Origin: CALGYY01 sp963678485
GTDB taxonomy: Bacteria > Bacteroidota > Bacteroidia > Bacteroidales > CAIWKO01
Assembly (NCBI GenBank): GCA_963678485.1
Contig: OY782882.1
Span: forward strand, 434,001-498,000
Reading direction: 5' to 3'
DNA length: 64,000 nucleotides
Shown: in pieces, positions 51,175 through 60,256 of the stretch
How positions within the stretch are numbered: the first letter of the stretch is position 1
How the letters are laid out: every line of letters begins with the position of its first letter
Notes under the pieces: model-generated
Told to the model about the DNA's origin: nothing
The model's input: only the letters and a program-made list of their open reading frames with translations
Database searches by the model: none
Made by a program: the position numbers and the translations under genes

Positions 51175-52120
51175 ATCTATTCTTCAGATAATTCATAATA
51201 TTCTTTTCTACCCGCGCTCCCACGGCGGTGAGATCCGCACGTTCGAAGGCAGTTCCTGTAATGTGCTCGTATAATTCAATATATCGTTCCGAAACACTGC
51301 GAACGAAATCCTCAGTCATTTCAGGTATCTGCTGACCATCCTTACCCTGAAAGCCATGCTCCATAAGCCATTCGCGAACGAACTCCTTAGATAACTGCTT
51401 TTGGGCCTGACCAGCTTCCTGACGTTTTTCGTAGCCTTCGCGATAAAAATACCTCGAAGAATCCGGAGTATGTATTTCATCAATTAAGTAAATCTTCCCA
51501 TCACGTTTTCCAAATTCATATTTGGTATCAACCAGAATAAGACCCATTTTTGCTGCAATCTCACTACCTCTTTTAAACAAAGCTTTAGTGTATTTCTCAA
51601 GCATAAGGTAATCTTCTTCACTGACTAATCCATGTTTAATAATGTCTTCCTTTGAAATATCCTCATCATGCCCAATCGATTCTTTTGTTGTTGGAGTAAC
51701 GATAGGTTCCGGAAAACGATCGTTCTCTTTCATTCCATCAGGCATAGGCATACCGCACAGACTGCGCTTGCCTTCTTTATATTCACGCCATGCGTGCCCT
51801 GAAAGGTATCCACGGATTACCATTTCAACCTTAAACGGTTCGCATTTTAATCCCACAGTGACCATCGGATCGGGTACTGCAAGTTTCCAATTTGGGACGA
51901 TGTCAGCAGTTTCATCTAGAAAACGAGCAGCAATCTGGTTCAACACCTGCCCTTTGTAAGGTATGCCTTTGGGCAGCACTACATCAAACGCGGAGATACG
52001 ATCAGAAACGATCATCACCAGCAGATCATCATTGATATTATAAACATCACGGACTTTCCCAACATAGAGATCCTTCTGGCCCGGAAACGAAAACGAAGTT
52101 TTTGCAAGGTCACTGTTCAT
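51173..52120 (-). CDS. purC: Phosphoribosylaminoimidazole-succinocarboxamide synthase
   Basis: PurC condenses CAIR with aspartate in purine synthesis. At 315 residues it is the longer type. Motifs include YVGKVRDVYNINDDLLVMIVSDRISAFD (N-terminus), VEMVIRGYLSGHAWREYKEG, TPTTKESIGHDEDIS, LVDTKYEFGKRDG and IYLIDEIHTPDSSRYF, all standard for ATP- and substrate-binding. It carries its own promoter at 52166-52195. No other pur genes are in the window. Confidence 0.96.
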   Translation of the reverse strand: MNSDLAKTSFSFPGQKDLYVGKVRDVYNINDDLLVMIVSDRISAFDVVLPKGIPYKGQVLNQIAARFLDETADIVPNWKLAVPDPMVTVGLKCEPFKVEMVIRGYLSGHAWREYKEGKRSLCGMPMPDGMKENDRFPEPIVTPTTKESIGHDEDISKEDIIKHGLVSEEDYLMLEKYTKALFKRGSEIAAKMGLILVDTKYEFGKRDGKIYLIDEIHTPDSSRYFYREGYEKRQEAGQAQKQLSKEFVREWLMEHGFQGKDGQQIPEMTEDFVRSVSERYIELYEHITGTAFERADLTAVGARVEKNIMNYLKNR

Positions 52121-52165
52121 AAAATACAGATTGATTTGATTAAATAAAATGGAAGCTTAATGCCA

Positions 52166-52195
52166 CAAAAATAGTTCATTCTGCAGCATTACAAA
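52166..52195 (-). promoter_or_regulatory. Promoter of purC
   Basis: Minus-strand TTTG (52192-52195) and TATTTTTG (52166-52173), spaced 18 bases. The gene starts 45 bases downstream. Confidence 0.65.
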
Positions 52196-52214
52196 CCAGT
52201 GTTAATAATTTCTT

Positions 52215-52718
52215 TCAGAGGTTTGGATAGTCGGTCAGCAGGCGAAGTTCCATATGATAAAACCGGCTGTTACTTAAGGTTTCAAGTGTCATTTCTGATT
52301 TCTTGAGACGCGTAATCGTCCAAGTCTGATCTACCGCCAACGGAGGAATCAATCGGTCGAGAGGCGCTAACGAAGCTTCGTAACCTTCGATAGTAATTGG
52401 TTCGAAACTTAATTCTGTAATGCGATCATTATAACGAACCAGACATTCCGCAAATACCTTTTCGGAAGTATCGGAAATTGCCAGAAACAATGCTTTACTG
52501 TTGTTCATAAAAAACGAAAGCCGGAAGTGCTCCACAGTATCACAAGCCTCATTGGCAGTGGGCTGATTATCCACGCAAATTTCATGTATCCTCCAAATGC
52601 CCGAAACCCGATTCTCCGCCTTCACAAATGAAATGCACGGTCCATCTTCGTATCGCTTATCACAAGCAACAAAAATGATTGCAACAATAAATAATAAAAG
52701 AATTATCCGGAGTTTCAT
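52215..52718 (-). CDS. Putative lipoprotein, unknown family
   Basis: 167 residues with a lipoprotein signal, MKLRIILLLFIVAIIFVAC, the modified Cys at residue 19. The mature body is small and mixed, with SGIWRIHEICVDNQPTANEAC and a final LSNSRFYHMELRLL segment, resembling lipocalin-like or DUF5004-type Bacteroidota lipoproteins in layout (W-x-I/V near the start), though I cannot name a family. It overlaps phoH by four bases, so both are co-transcribed. Confidence 0.7.
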   Translation of the reverse strand: MKLRIILLLFIVAIIFVACDKRYEDGPCISFVKAENRVSGIWRIHEICVDNQPTANEACDTVEHFRLSFFMNNSKALFLAISDTSEKVFAECLVRYNDRITELSFEPITIEGYEASLAPLDRLIPPLAVDQTWTITRLKKSEMTLETLSNSRFYHMELRLLTDYPNL

Positions 52719-53662
52719 GACTGCTGGTTATATGCATTAAGAATGCGCGAAACAAGTTTATGTCGAACAATATCCTGATGATCCAGAAAGATAAAATCGA
52801 TTCCCTCAATATTCTGTAAAGCCTGAATTGCATGAACCAATCCTGAGACCTGTTTGGCTGGAAGATCTATCTGAGTAACATCACCCGTTACAATGAACTT
52901 GGCCGACTTCCCCATGCGTGTAAGGAACATTTTCATTTGCCCTGGCGTAGCATTTTGCGCCTCATCAAGTATTACAAAAGCATTGTCGAGCGTACGCCCA
53001 CGCATAAAGGCAAGGGGTGCGATTTCAATAATCCGATCTTCGGTATATTGCTCAAGTTTTTGCTGTGGTATCATATCCCAAAGCGCGTCATATAAGGGTT
53101 GCAGGTAGGGATCAAGTTTTTCTTTTAAATCACCGGGTAAAAATCCCAGATTCTCTCCGGCTTCCACTGCGGGACGGGTTAAAATTATTCGTTTGACTTC
53201 CTTATTCTTCAATGCTTTTACAGCGAGTGCGACAGCCGTATATGTTTTACCTGTCCCTGCTGGACCAATGGCAAAGGTGAGGTCATTCTTATTGCAGCTT
53301 TCAACCATCCGTCGCTGATTAGGTGTGCGCGCTTTAATCTGCATTCCATTGCGACCAAACACTAAAACATCTTCCCCGTTGCCATTGCCTTCAAGGTTAA
53401 ACTCACGACATGGACCACGCATGACTTCCATTATCACCGATTCGTTGATGCTTCCTCCGGCAGCCAATACTTCCATCATTCGCTCGAATACAACACCGAA
53501 CGCAGCCATTTCCTCTTCATCACCAAGAATCTTAACAAGCTCACCTCTGGCAACGATTTTTAATTTAGGAAACTGCCGGCGTAACACTTCAATATGCACA
53601 TCATTACTTCCGTAAACGGCCAATGGATCGTGAGGTTCTATACTATATTCCTTTTCGCTCAT
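52715..53662 (-). CDS. PhoH family ATPase
   Basis: 315 residues from ATG 53662 (MSEKEYSIEPHDPLAVYG). The longer frame to 53911 runs through divergent promoter elements and is rejected. Motifs: FAIGPAGTGKTYTAVALAVK (Walker A), RPAVEAGENLGFLPGDLKEK, NAFVILDEAQNATPGQMKMF (Walker B) and FIVTGDVTQIDLP, all standard PhoH. PhoH proteins are cytoplasmic ATPases linked to RNA metabolism and, in E. coli, to phosphate starvation. It lies divergent from the SAM hydrolase. Confidence 0.93.
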   Translation of the reverse strand: MSEKEYSIEPHDPLAVYGSNDVHIEVLRRQFPKLKIVARGELVKILGDEEEMAAFGVVFERMMEVLAAGGSINESVIMEVMRGPCREFNLEGNGNGEDVLVFGRNGMQIKARTPNQRRMVESCNKNDLTFAIGPAGTGKTYTAVALAVKALKNKEVKRIILTRPAVEAGENLGFLPGDLKEKLDPYLQPLYDALWDMIPQQKLEQYTEDRIIEIAPLAFMRGRTLDNAFVILDEAQNATPGQMKMFLTRMGKSAKFIVTGDVTQIDLPAKQVSGLVHAIQALQNIEGIDFIFLDHQDIVRHKLVSRILNAYNQQS

Positions 53663-53719
53663 CACATTTTTTTTAATTAATTCCCAACACTGCTCACATT
53701 CTCCGGCAGCTGCTTTTGC

Positions 53720-53727
53720 CAAAATTA
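53720..53727 (-). promoter_or_regulatory. -7 promoter element of phoH
   Basis: Minus-strand TAATTTTG matches TAnnTTTG, 58 bases before the chosen phoH start. Confidence 0.55.
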
Positions 53728-53758
53728 GGAAAAAATCCCACAGCATTATTTTTTTACA

Positions 53759-53766
53759 TAATTTTG
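53759..53766 (+). promoter_or_regulatory. -7 promoter element of the SAM hydrolase gene
   Basis: TAATTTTG, divergent from and 31 bases away from the phoH element. It overlaps codons of the ATG 53768 frame start, so ATG 53798 is favoured. Confidence 0.55.
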
Positions 53767-53797
53767 AATGCCTTATCAACGTACGACTATTCAACAT

Positions 53798-54574
53798 ATG
53801 CCGATTATAACACTTACAAGCGACTGGGGAAGAAAAGATCACTATTTGGCTGCTGTTAAAGGCGCCATCTATTGCAAAATGGCTGATGTCACAATAACTG
53901 ATATTTCCCACGACATCTCACATTACAACATAATGGAAGCCGCTTTTGTGGTAAAAAATTCATGGAAAAGTTTCCCCGAAGGGACTGTCCATATTATTGG
54001 TGTTGATAGTGAAGCATCGGTGAAACACCCGCATATGCTGGTGGTATGCGACAAACAGTATTTCATTGCCGCGGATACCGGCATCTTTTCGCTGATCTTT
54101 GATCAAAAGCCAGATGAAATTTACGAAATCACAACATATCAGGATTCGGATATCTTCACCTTCCCTGCCAGAGACGTATTCGTAAAAGTTGCCTGCCATT
54201 TAGCACAAAAAGGTAAACCATCCGAAATCGGACAACCGCGCGATTCCTATAACGTGCTTAAAGTCTTCAACCCTGTGCTCGACCCCGACAGTATCCGCGG
54301 TGTGGTGATTTACATCGATGGTTACGAAAATGTAGTTACCAATATCCGAAGCAAGGATTTTTCAGAAGTTGGCAAAGGCAGAAAATTCACACTACACTTC
54401 CGTGGAGAAGAACTCCATCAAATCCATTCCGCCTATAGCGATGTCCCCGAAGGTGAAATTATCGCTGTATTCGGTGCAACATCCTTCCTCGAAATCGCCA
54501 TCAATAAAGGAAACGCAGCTGGACTGCTTGGACTTGAAATCAACGAATCGGTTCGTATCGAATTCAAATCTTAG
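53798..54574 (+). CDS. SAM hydrolase / SAM hydroxide adenosyltransferase (DUF62 family)
   Basis: The 258-residue product belongs to the family that hydrolyses S-adenosylmethionine to adenosine and methionine. The start MPIITLTSDWGRKDHYLAAV and DISHDISHYNIMEAAFVVKN are diagnostic, along with FPARDVFVKVACHLA and IYIDGYENVVTNI; these include the SAM-binding and catalytic residues. Fluorinase and chlorinase share the fold, but their extra halide loop is not evident. ATG 53798 is preferred to 53768 because the latter lies within the -7 region. Physiological role in this phylum is unknown. Confidence 0.92.
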   Translation: MPIITLTSDWGRKDHYLAAVKGAIYCKMADVTITDISHDISHYNIMEAAFVVKNSWKSFPEGTVHIIGVDSEASVKHPHMLVVCDKQYFIAADTGIFSLIFDQKPDEIYEITTYQDSDIFTFPARDVFVKVACHLAQKGKPSEIGQPRDSYNVLKVFNPVLDPDSIRGVVIYIDGYENVVTNIRSKDFSEVGKGRKFTLHFRGEELHQIHSAYSDVPEGEIIAVFGATSFLEIAINKGNAAGLLGLEINESVRIEFKS

Positions 54575-54715
54575 TTTCTTCTGACAAGATGACAGATGTC
54601 AGTGATACTGACATCCCTTCAATTATTTCACAATCTGCATATTAATTCAATTTGCGATTCTGGTATGCAAATTGACATCTTTATTTATAATCATTATAAA
54701 TAAAATTATAAACAA

Positions 54716-55447
54716 ATGACTCTTATGATATTGCCTCTCGTGTTAAATTTAATTACGGGAGTAGCTGCAAATCAAGACAAACCAACAACTTTTAAAACCA
54801 ATTATGATATGGAAAAAATAATGAACACCCCGGCCAAAGAACTAAGTTTTCCCGAACTTCCTTACGCATATGATGCATTGGAACCTTATATAGATGCGAT
54901 GACCATGGAAATTCACTATTCGCGACACCACAAGGCATATTATGACAATTTTATGAAAGCAATTGCCGGAAGCGAATGGGAATCAAAAACACTGAAAGAG
55001 ATTTTTTCCCAAATAAGTAAAGCGCCTGTCGCTGTAAGAAATAATGGAGGAGGATATTACAATCACTTATTGTTTTGGGAAAACATGAGCAAAGGCGGCT
55101 CTCCGCTCGAAGGTAAGCTGCTTGATGCGATATTAAAAACTTGGGGTAGTGTAGAAAAGTTTCAGGAGGAGTTTTCAAATGCCGGAGCTACACGCTTTGG
55201 AAGTGGCTGGGCTTGGTTGAGCCTGGATACGCAAGGCAAACTTTTTATTTCCTCTTCCGCAAATCAGGATAATCCCTTAATGGATATCGCTGAAAAGCAG
55301 GGCACACCCTTGTTAGCTCTTGATGTTTGGGAGCACGCATATTATTTAAAGTATCAGAACAAGCGTGCAGATTACATAAAAAGTTTTTGGGCAGTTGTCA
55401 ATTGGGCTGAAGTAAGTAAAAGATATGAATTAGCGTTAGGAAAATAA
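54716..55447 (+). CDS. Superoxide dismutase (Fe/Mn), possible N-terminal export sequence
   Basis: The enzyme dismutates superoxide. Metal ligands in the family's order: H67 (EIHYSRHHKAYYDNF), H117 (GGGYYNHLLFWENM), D203 and H207 (LDVWEHAYYLKY). The C-terminus matches Fe/Mn SODs. From the first ATG (54716) the protein has ~30 extra residues including a hydrophobic stretch, MTLMILPLVLNLITGVAA; a start at Met36 (54821) would give the normal cytosolic enzyme. The upstream segment lacks basic residues typical of signal peptides, so which start is used is uncertain. Fe or Mn cannot be decided. A terminator follows. Confidence 0.9.
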   Translation: MTLMILPLVLNLITGVAANQDKPTTFKTNYDMEKIMNTPAKELSFPELPYAYDALEPYIDAMTMEIHYSRHHKAYYDNFMKAIAGSEWESKTLKEIFSQISKAPVAVRNNGGGYYNHLLFWENMSKGGSPLEGKLLDAILKTWGSVEKFQEEFSNAGATRFGSGWAWLSLDTQGKLFISSSANQDNPLMDIAEKQGTPLLALDVWEHAYYLKYQNKRADYIKSFWAVVNWAEVSKRYELALGK

Positions 55448-55463
55448 GCTCTTGTAATAATGC

Positions 55464-55499
55464 AAAAGAGGCTGCAATATCTGCAGCCTCTTTTATTTT
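55464..55499. terminator. Bidirectional terminator between SOD and the T9SS-tail membrane protein
   Basis: AAAAGAGGCTGCA (55464-55476), loop ATATC, TGCAGCCTCTTTT (55482-55494); a perfect 13-bp stem with A/T runs on both sides. Confidence 0.92.
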
Positions 55500-55510
55500 G
55501 TAACCTCGCC

Positions 55511-57391
55511 CTAATTTTTCACAAACTTCAACGTCTGAGCTGATGACCCGGGAATTTCAATCTGGCAATAATAAATACCGCGACTCCAGCCCGAAATATC
55601 TATCGATGTTCCTTCACCAACAACCGCAGCTGCTGTCTCCAACACAAGCGTCCCTGCAGCATTGAAAAATCTTAACTGTGGATGATACTCATCCGATCCT
55701 GAAATATCGATGCGAATATAATCCTTGGCAGGATTCGGATAAACTGATAATGTTAGCTGTGGTGGAGCCTCTTTAGTATAAGCGGATTCCTCTTGTGCCG
55801 GGGATTCTTCTTCCATCTGTATATCATTCTCACCTCTCAACGCACGCTCCAACACAGTCATACCCGAAGAGGCTGAAAGCAATTGCAGTGGAAAAACCGG
55901 ATGATCCGTACCTTTGGTAATTCGCTTAAATTCATCCACAGAAAACACAGCCATTTTGTTGTCGTTCGTTATCACCCATAACACCATCTGTAATTTCCGA
56001 TTGCACCTGAATTCTCCGTTTGCATCAGCGGTATATACCGCGTTGACGGTTATGTCGGAAAGATAGACTTTACGCGGTAGTATGACTTCTCCATTAAGTG
56101 TGAATGTTGGTGTAAAAGTGTAATCCTTTATTGGCAGCGGATAATCACAATTAAACGTTCCCAATTGAAAAACACTAACATTTCTAAAACCTGCCACTGG
56201 ACTACTATTAGTAGTCGATACGTAATATGAAGCTGGTGCTTGTGATTCCAGTACTTCACGCTGCTCAGCTACGCGCTCTGAGCGCTGATGAAGCTGTTCA
56301 TTCCTGTTATTGATTTGCTGCTGTTTACCATTGTATATATCTATGGCCTTTTGATAATCTTTCGCAGCAAATACAGGCTTTACATAAACTTTTATACTAG
56401 TATCCGGACGAACCAAGTGCAACAGATAATAGTCCTTCAGCCTTGATCTTTTTAGAGTAATATCTTTCCAATTCACATCATACAATGCTGCTGAAAACTT
56501 AGATTTCTGTTCGTCAACTTCAAATAACACATTTGAAAACGCCTTCAATTCAGGGAATTCATTTTTGTTATAATCTACCTTAAAAATGAATTTCGAAGCA
56601 CCTGCTCTCACAGGCTTGATTTGATCAACCGAAGGAGTCGCATCAACATCGGCCACTTCCTCTGTACCAACATCGTCGCGCTCCTCAGTTGTTGAATTGC
56701 GCGGATCAAATCCACTTGTACTTATATACTCCCAGTTTCTTGCATTGGTATCCAGATAGTAGAGATTAAATTTGGGATCATCGTTGTAGGTCACCAAATC
56801 CACATCAATCTTTTTCTTCTCTGCAAGTTTCAATGGCCGGCCATTCTGTTGTGCGTTGATCTCAAACATACCTGCAGATTCAAAGGTTCGATGTTCCCCG
56901 GCTGTGTCATATTCCATGGGTGCCCCAGAGCGAAAGATATCCATCACATTATGAAATTCGCGAAAGCTGATTTGCACAGGACCCTTTGGTTCTGCACCAT
57001 CCATAAAAGTAAACGCGGCCGCAGGAATCCGAATTACTGTTCCCCTCGTAGTTTTGTAAGTTGCATCCTTGGTTCCATCATATACAAAGGTTTCATAAGC
57101 TACATCATGCTCAGGAAACGGACTGTGAAAATAGGATGTATCGGTTGTGCTGGTATTGGTAAGGTTCTCTTGTGGGATAGTTGGCTCCGAAGGACGAATG
57201 ACAAGAAAATACGTCAGCAAAGAAGCCACAGCTACGATACCCGCTGTACCACCCACCAACCATGTCTTTTGAATAATATTCATATTAAAGCCCTTAAATC
57301 CTTTTACTATCTGATTGAATTGAGGCTTGTTTTGATGAATATATTCCTGCGAAGGAATTTCACCTCCGGTTTTTATTTTGTGCGTGCTCAT
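55511..57391 (-). CDS. Membrane protein with T9SS type A sorting domain, partner of ECF sigma factor
   Basis: 626 residues. Residues 1-43 are polar (cytoplasmic by charge), 44-65 form one membrane segment (TWLVGGTAGIVAVASLLTYFLV), then a large extracytoplasmic region: TRGTVIRIPAAAFTFMDGAEPKGPVQISFREFHN (ZU5-like strands), VSVFQLG, and from ~545 a sorting-domain tail LSVYPNPAKDYIRIDISG ... KFVKN. Its start overlaps the upstream sigma gene by four bases. It therefore occupies the position of an anti-sigma factor but has no FecR- or zinc-anti-sigma motif, and a T9SS tail on a membrane-anchored protein is unusual. Function is not assigned. See findings. Confidence 0.75.
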   Translation of the reverse strand: MSTHKIKTGGEIPSQEYIHQNKPQFNQIVKGFKGFNMNIIQKTWLVGGTAGIVAVASLLTYFLVIRPSEPTIPQENLTNTSTTDTSYFHSPFPEHDVAYETFVYDGTKDATYKTTRGTVIRIPAAAFTFMDGAEPKGPVQISFREFHNVMDIFRSGAPMEYDTAGEHRTFESAGMFEINAQQNGRPLKLAEKKKIDVDLVTYNDDPKFNLYYLDTNARNWEYISTSGFDPRNSTTEERDDVGTEEVADVDATPSVDQIKPVRAGASKFIFKVDYNKNEFPELKAFSNVLFEVDEQKSKFSAALYDVNWKDITLKRSRLKDYYLLHLVRPDTSIKVYVKPVFAAKDYQKAIDIYNGKQQQINNRNEQLHQRSERVAEQREVLESQAPASYYVSTTNSSPVAGFRNVSVFQLGTFNCDYPLPIKDYTFTPTFTLNGEVILPRKVYLSDITVNAVYTADANGEFRCNRKLQMVLWVITNDNKMAVFSVDEFKRITKGTDHPVFPLQLLSASSGMTVLERALRGENDIQMEEESPAQEESAYTKEAPPQLTLSVYPNPAKDYIRIDISGSDEYHPQLRFFNAAGTLVLETAAAVVGEGTSIDISGWSRGIYYCQIEIPGSSAQTLKFVKN

Positions 57392-57966
57392 GTTGTAAGA
57401 TTTTTTTCGATCATTGACTTTAACTTCTGAATAATTCTGAATAAGCGAACGCTTGCATTATTCTCAGAAATATTAAGTACAGCTGCAATATCTTTTACCG
57501 AAAGAGCCGAAAAGTAGCGCATCTCAATCATATCCATTTCTTCTTTGTCGATCTTCTCTAAGGCCGTTAACATCTGTTGTATGCGCTCTTCCTTCTCCTC
57601 TCCTTCGACCTCCTGGGCCATGCCACGAACTTTATCAGTGTCGAGATTATACACTAAATCCAGTTTGCGTTTCCTGTGTAAAGAATAGATTTCATTCAAT
57701 GCGATTCTATATAACCATGCTAAAAATGGAATCCCTGTATATTTATAGTTCTTCAGGTTTTCCATTGCTTTGAGAAAAACTACCGAAGTCAGATCAAAGG
57801 CTAGCTCCTTATCTGAAGTACGGCGAAAAACAAAATAATACACCGACAAATAATGAAGATTGTAAAGCTCCGAGAATTTTCCGATGTCCCCAATGGCGGC
57901 CCTGACCAGTTCCGGGGTACGATCGGCAGATTGCTCTGGATTAATTGCTGTGGAAGTTCGTGACAT
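57388..57966 (-). CDS. ECF-type RNA polymerase sigma factor
   Basis: 192 residues. Region 2 is ELAFDLTSVVFLKAMENLKN (DLTS-type helix) and PFLAWLYRIALNEI; region 4 is EMRYFSALSVKDIAAVLNISENNASVRLFRII, a helix-turn-helix for -35 recognition. Acidic linker (EEVEGEEKEER) separates them. ECF sigmas respond to envelope signals, often through a membrane anti-sigma encoded next. Here the next gene encodes the T9SS-tailed membrane protein, four-base overlap. Its target promoters are not identified. No FecI-type TonB receptor is adjacent. Confidence 0.92.
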   Translation of the reverse strand: MSRTSTAINPEQSADRTPELVRAAIGDIGKFSELYNLHYLSVYYFVFRRTSDKELAFDLTSVVFLKAMENLKNYKYTGIPFLAWLYRIALNEIYSLHRKRKLDLVYNLDTDKVRGMAQEVEGEEKEERIQQMLTALEKIDKEEMDMIEMRYFSALSVKDIAAVLNISENNASVRLFRIIQKLKSMIEKNLTT

Positions 57967-58038
57967 AATACAAGCGTTTAATTAATTAATTAATGCAGCG
58001 ATCCACAAATCTTACAATAAAACACTATAAAAGCATGA

Positions 58039-60108
58039 TTACAAGCCTATCAATTGCTTGAGCTGACCAAACGTCAGAAGTTTTGCATCGAAAACCTCAA
58101 CCATGATCTCTTGCTCGCGTTGTGTTGCCCAGCGTTGGCGAGCGTACTGCTCCTGATTCAATACGGCGACATTTCCGTTTCTCAGAAACAGCACAAGACA
58201 GACCGATGATGATTTGGCCAAAGGAATCAGATTAGGTTCAACACCCAGTGAACCCTGAAACGACGCATTAATGCGCTGCAGATTATTTATAACATAAATG
58301 GATTGCACGACCAGTCGAGATTGGTCGGCACCAACAAAATAAACTTTTTGCTCAGTCGCTGCCGTATCAAACATTACATCAACACCTGCAGGACTTCCTA
58401 TATATTTATTGATAGCCAGATAACGATTCATCAATCCTTGAGTGACAGCTGCCCCATCAAAAGCCTGAACTTCATGCCCTACTACCCAATCATAATAAGA
58501 GAGCCATTCGCCAACGGTCATTTTCTTTTCTTGCGCACTAAAGTAATTCTGTGAAAAACTTGCCCATGTCACTGAAAATAATTTCCCAAAATTCTTATGA
58601 TAGGTAAGCTTGTCCCTAAGTACTTTTTTATTGAACTTACGCCTTCTAGAATCAAGCATATTAAGATATCTGTAATATCGCTTGTAATACTGTTCTTTCG
58701 ATGACTCAGGATTGGCATTGCCTTCAAGCACTGGATGTGCAATAAACTTTTCAGTACCATTTATAAATTTTACATCCATCGTAAAGGACTCCGCTAAATC
58801 ATCGTATTGAAGCCGTAAATCACGTATCCCATTAGTAACTGTACCATTGCGACGTGGTTTAATAACGAACTTTTTCTTGAATTCCTTTTTGGTTAATCCT
58901 CCGTCATACACCCAAAACATACCTCTAAAGGCCATCAATTCCTTGTTCTGGAGACGAACACTCTGAATATATGTTTGACCTGGCATATAAAAATTGAATG
59001 CGATGTTTTTTCCTTTAATACCCGTTTGCTTTTTTGTCCACAGGTATAACCTTGGACTATTCCAGTTCAACAGCCAGGGTGTATTGGAATTACGGAAAAC
59101 ATTGGTGTAAAACGGATCATAATATCGTTCATCAAACAAAAGAGAATCAAAACTTGGCAAGGTGCGTCCGAAATTATCTGCATAATGCAAATATGCATCT
59201 GAGTATATTATTTTCTCTCCCTGCACCAGACGAAAAGTTCCGTAACTAATGCTATCATCATCTTGCGTGTTAATAACTGTATTAATGAGTGTATCCGCAC
59301 CAGAATTATTCGTGCGCTTTTCTTCAATCACAGTATTTGGAAACAGTTGTCGCAAACGATTACGATCAGTCTCACTCAGATTATCATCAACCGATAGATA
59401 CTTGATTTGGAGCGAACCAACCTTTGCCAATGCCTCTACCTGATTAACAAAGATATTTCCTTCAGTATTCATGCTTTGTAGGTTAGTCATTAATGCCATA
59501 CTTTCAGGAAGGTCAATCAAGACATTATTACTGATATCAAGCACTTCGATTGTTTTTAGCAAGCCGATATTTGTTGGAATTTCGCAAATCTGATTCACTG
59601 GAAGACCAAGATACTTAAGCTGCTTGCACGCGGCCAGGTTTTCGACACTACGACCAATATCCAGATTATCGCAATTAGCTAAGACCAGTTTGTTTAATGC
59701 AAGTACTTTTGAAAGTTCAGAAGGTATTACGCTTACATTACATTCATCAAACATAAGGGTCGTAAGCTTTTTGCATTTAGGCAATTCAAAAAAGAAAGTT
59801 GAAAAGTCGACATTAAGACATTCGGACAAACACAATTTATCGAGACGTGAGGCATTATACAACGATGAGGGAAAGCGTTCCTTTTCGTAGCCGACAATCG
59901 TCAGGGTTTTTAAATTCGTAAATTTTGGCAAGGCAGCGAAAAACATCGAGTCATCTTCCATTTGACAATCGAGATAAAAATTCTCAACGCTTCCGGCCTC
60001 CTGTAAAGCCTTATCCAGCTCGCTAAACACAACACCCTCTACTTGTCCCCACGAAGGAAGCACAAGAAGCAACAAGCCAATAAAAAAAATGAATTTTCGG
60101 ATGTTCAC
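58039..60108 (-). CDS. Exported leucine-rich-repeat protein
   Basis: 689 residues from GTG 60108 (V-N-I-R-K-F start, signal peptide ending LPSWGQ); the TTG at 60144 is a weaker alternative. Residues ~40-260 are leucine-rich repeats of the L-x-x-L-x-L-x-x-C type (LNKLVLANCDNLDIGRSVEN, LKTIEVLDISNNVLIDLPES). The C-terminal part (~300-689) has no recognised domain; it contains SYGTFRLVQGEKIIYSDAYL and a charged KKLKTFKKF-like stretch. No T9SS tail and no membrane anchor. It follows, on the same strand, upstream of the ECF sigma gene by 72 bases. Cell-surface or periplasmic binding role is inferred. Confidence 0.8.
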   Translation of the reverse strand: MNIRKFIFFIGLLLLVLPSWGQVEGVVFSELDKALQEAGSVENFYLDCQMEDDSMFFAALPKFTNLKTLTIVGYEKERFPSSLYNASRLDKLCLSECLNVDFSTFFFELPKCKKLTTLMFDECNVSVIPSELSKVLALNKLVLANCDNLDIGRSVENLAACKQLKYLGLPVNQICEIPTNIGLLKTIEVLDISNNVLIDLPESMALMTNLQSMNTEGNIFVNQVEALAKVGSLQIKYLSVDDNLSETDRNRLRQLFPNTVIEEKRTNNSGADTLINTVINTQDDDSISYGTFRLVQGEKIIYSDAYLHYADNFGRTLPSFDSLLFDERYYDPFYTNVFRNSNTPWLLNWNSPRLYLWTKKQTGIKGKNIAFNFYMPGQTYIQSVRLQNKELMAFRGMFWVYDGGLTKKEFKKKFVIKPRRNGTVTNGIRDLRLQYDDLAESFTMDVKFINGTEKFIAHPVLEGNANPESSKEQYYKRYYRYLNMLDSRRRKFNKKVLRDKLTYHKNFGKLFSVTWASFSQNYFSAQEKKMTVGEWLSYYDWVVGHEVQAFDGAAVTQGLMNRYLAINKYIGSPAGVDVMFDTAATEQKVYFVGADQSRLVVQSIYVINNLQRINASFQGSLGVEPNLIPLAKSSSVCLVLFLRNGNVAVLNQEQYARQRWATQREQEIMVEVFDAKLLTFGQLKQLIGL

Positions 60109-60199
60109 CACAGGACGTTTATTATTTAATGGTAATGATAGCAAAATATTACAAACCCACGCTAGAAAAAAGATAAATATACTGATTGTAAGCAGCTAT

Positions 60200-60235
60200 A
60201 AAAAAAAGATACCCGATGAAAATTCACCGGGTATC
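60200..60235 (-). terminator. rocD terminator
   Basis: GATACCCG (60208-60215) and CGGGTATC (60228-60235), with a plus-strand A-run at 60200-60207 giving a T-run for minus-strand transcription. Confidence 0.88.
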
Positions 60236-60256
60236 ACATAAAAAATTGTCGTTAAC

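Noticed and set aside
53663..53911. Extended N-terminus of PhoH
   Set aside because: The extension crosses two divergent -7 promoter elements, has no similarity to PhoH proteins, and the normal length starts at 53662.
54595..54615. Hairpin GATGTCAG/CTGACATC as a terminator
   Set aside because: Stem is good but no T-run follows, so it is not supported as an intrinsic terminator; a regulatory role is possible but unproven.
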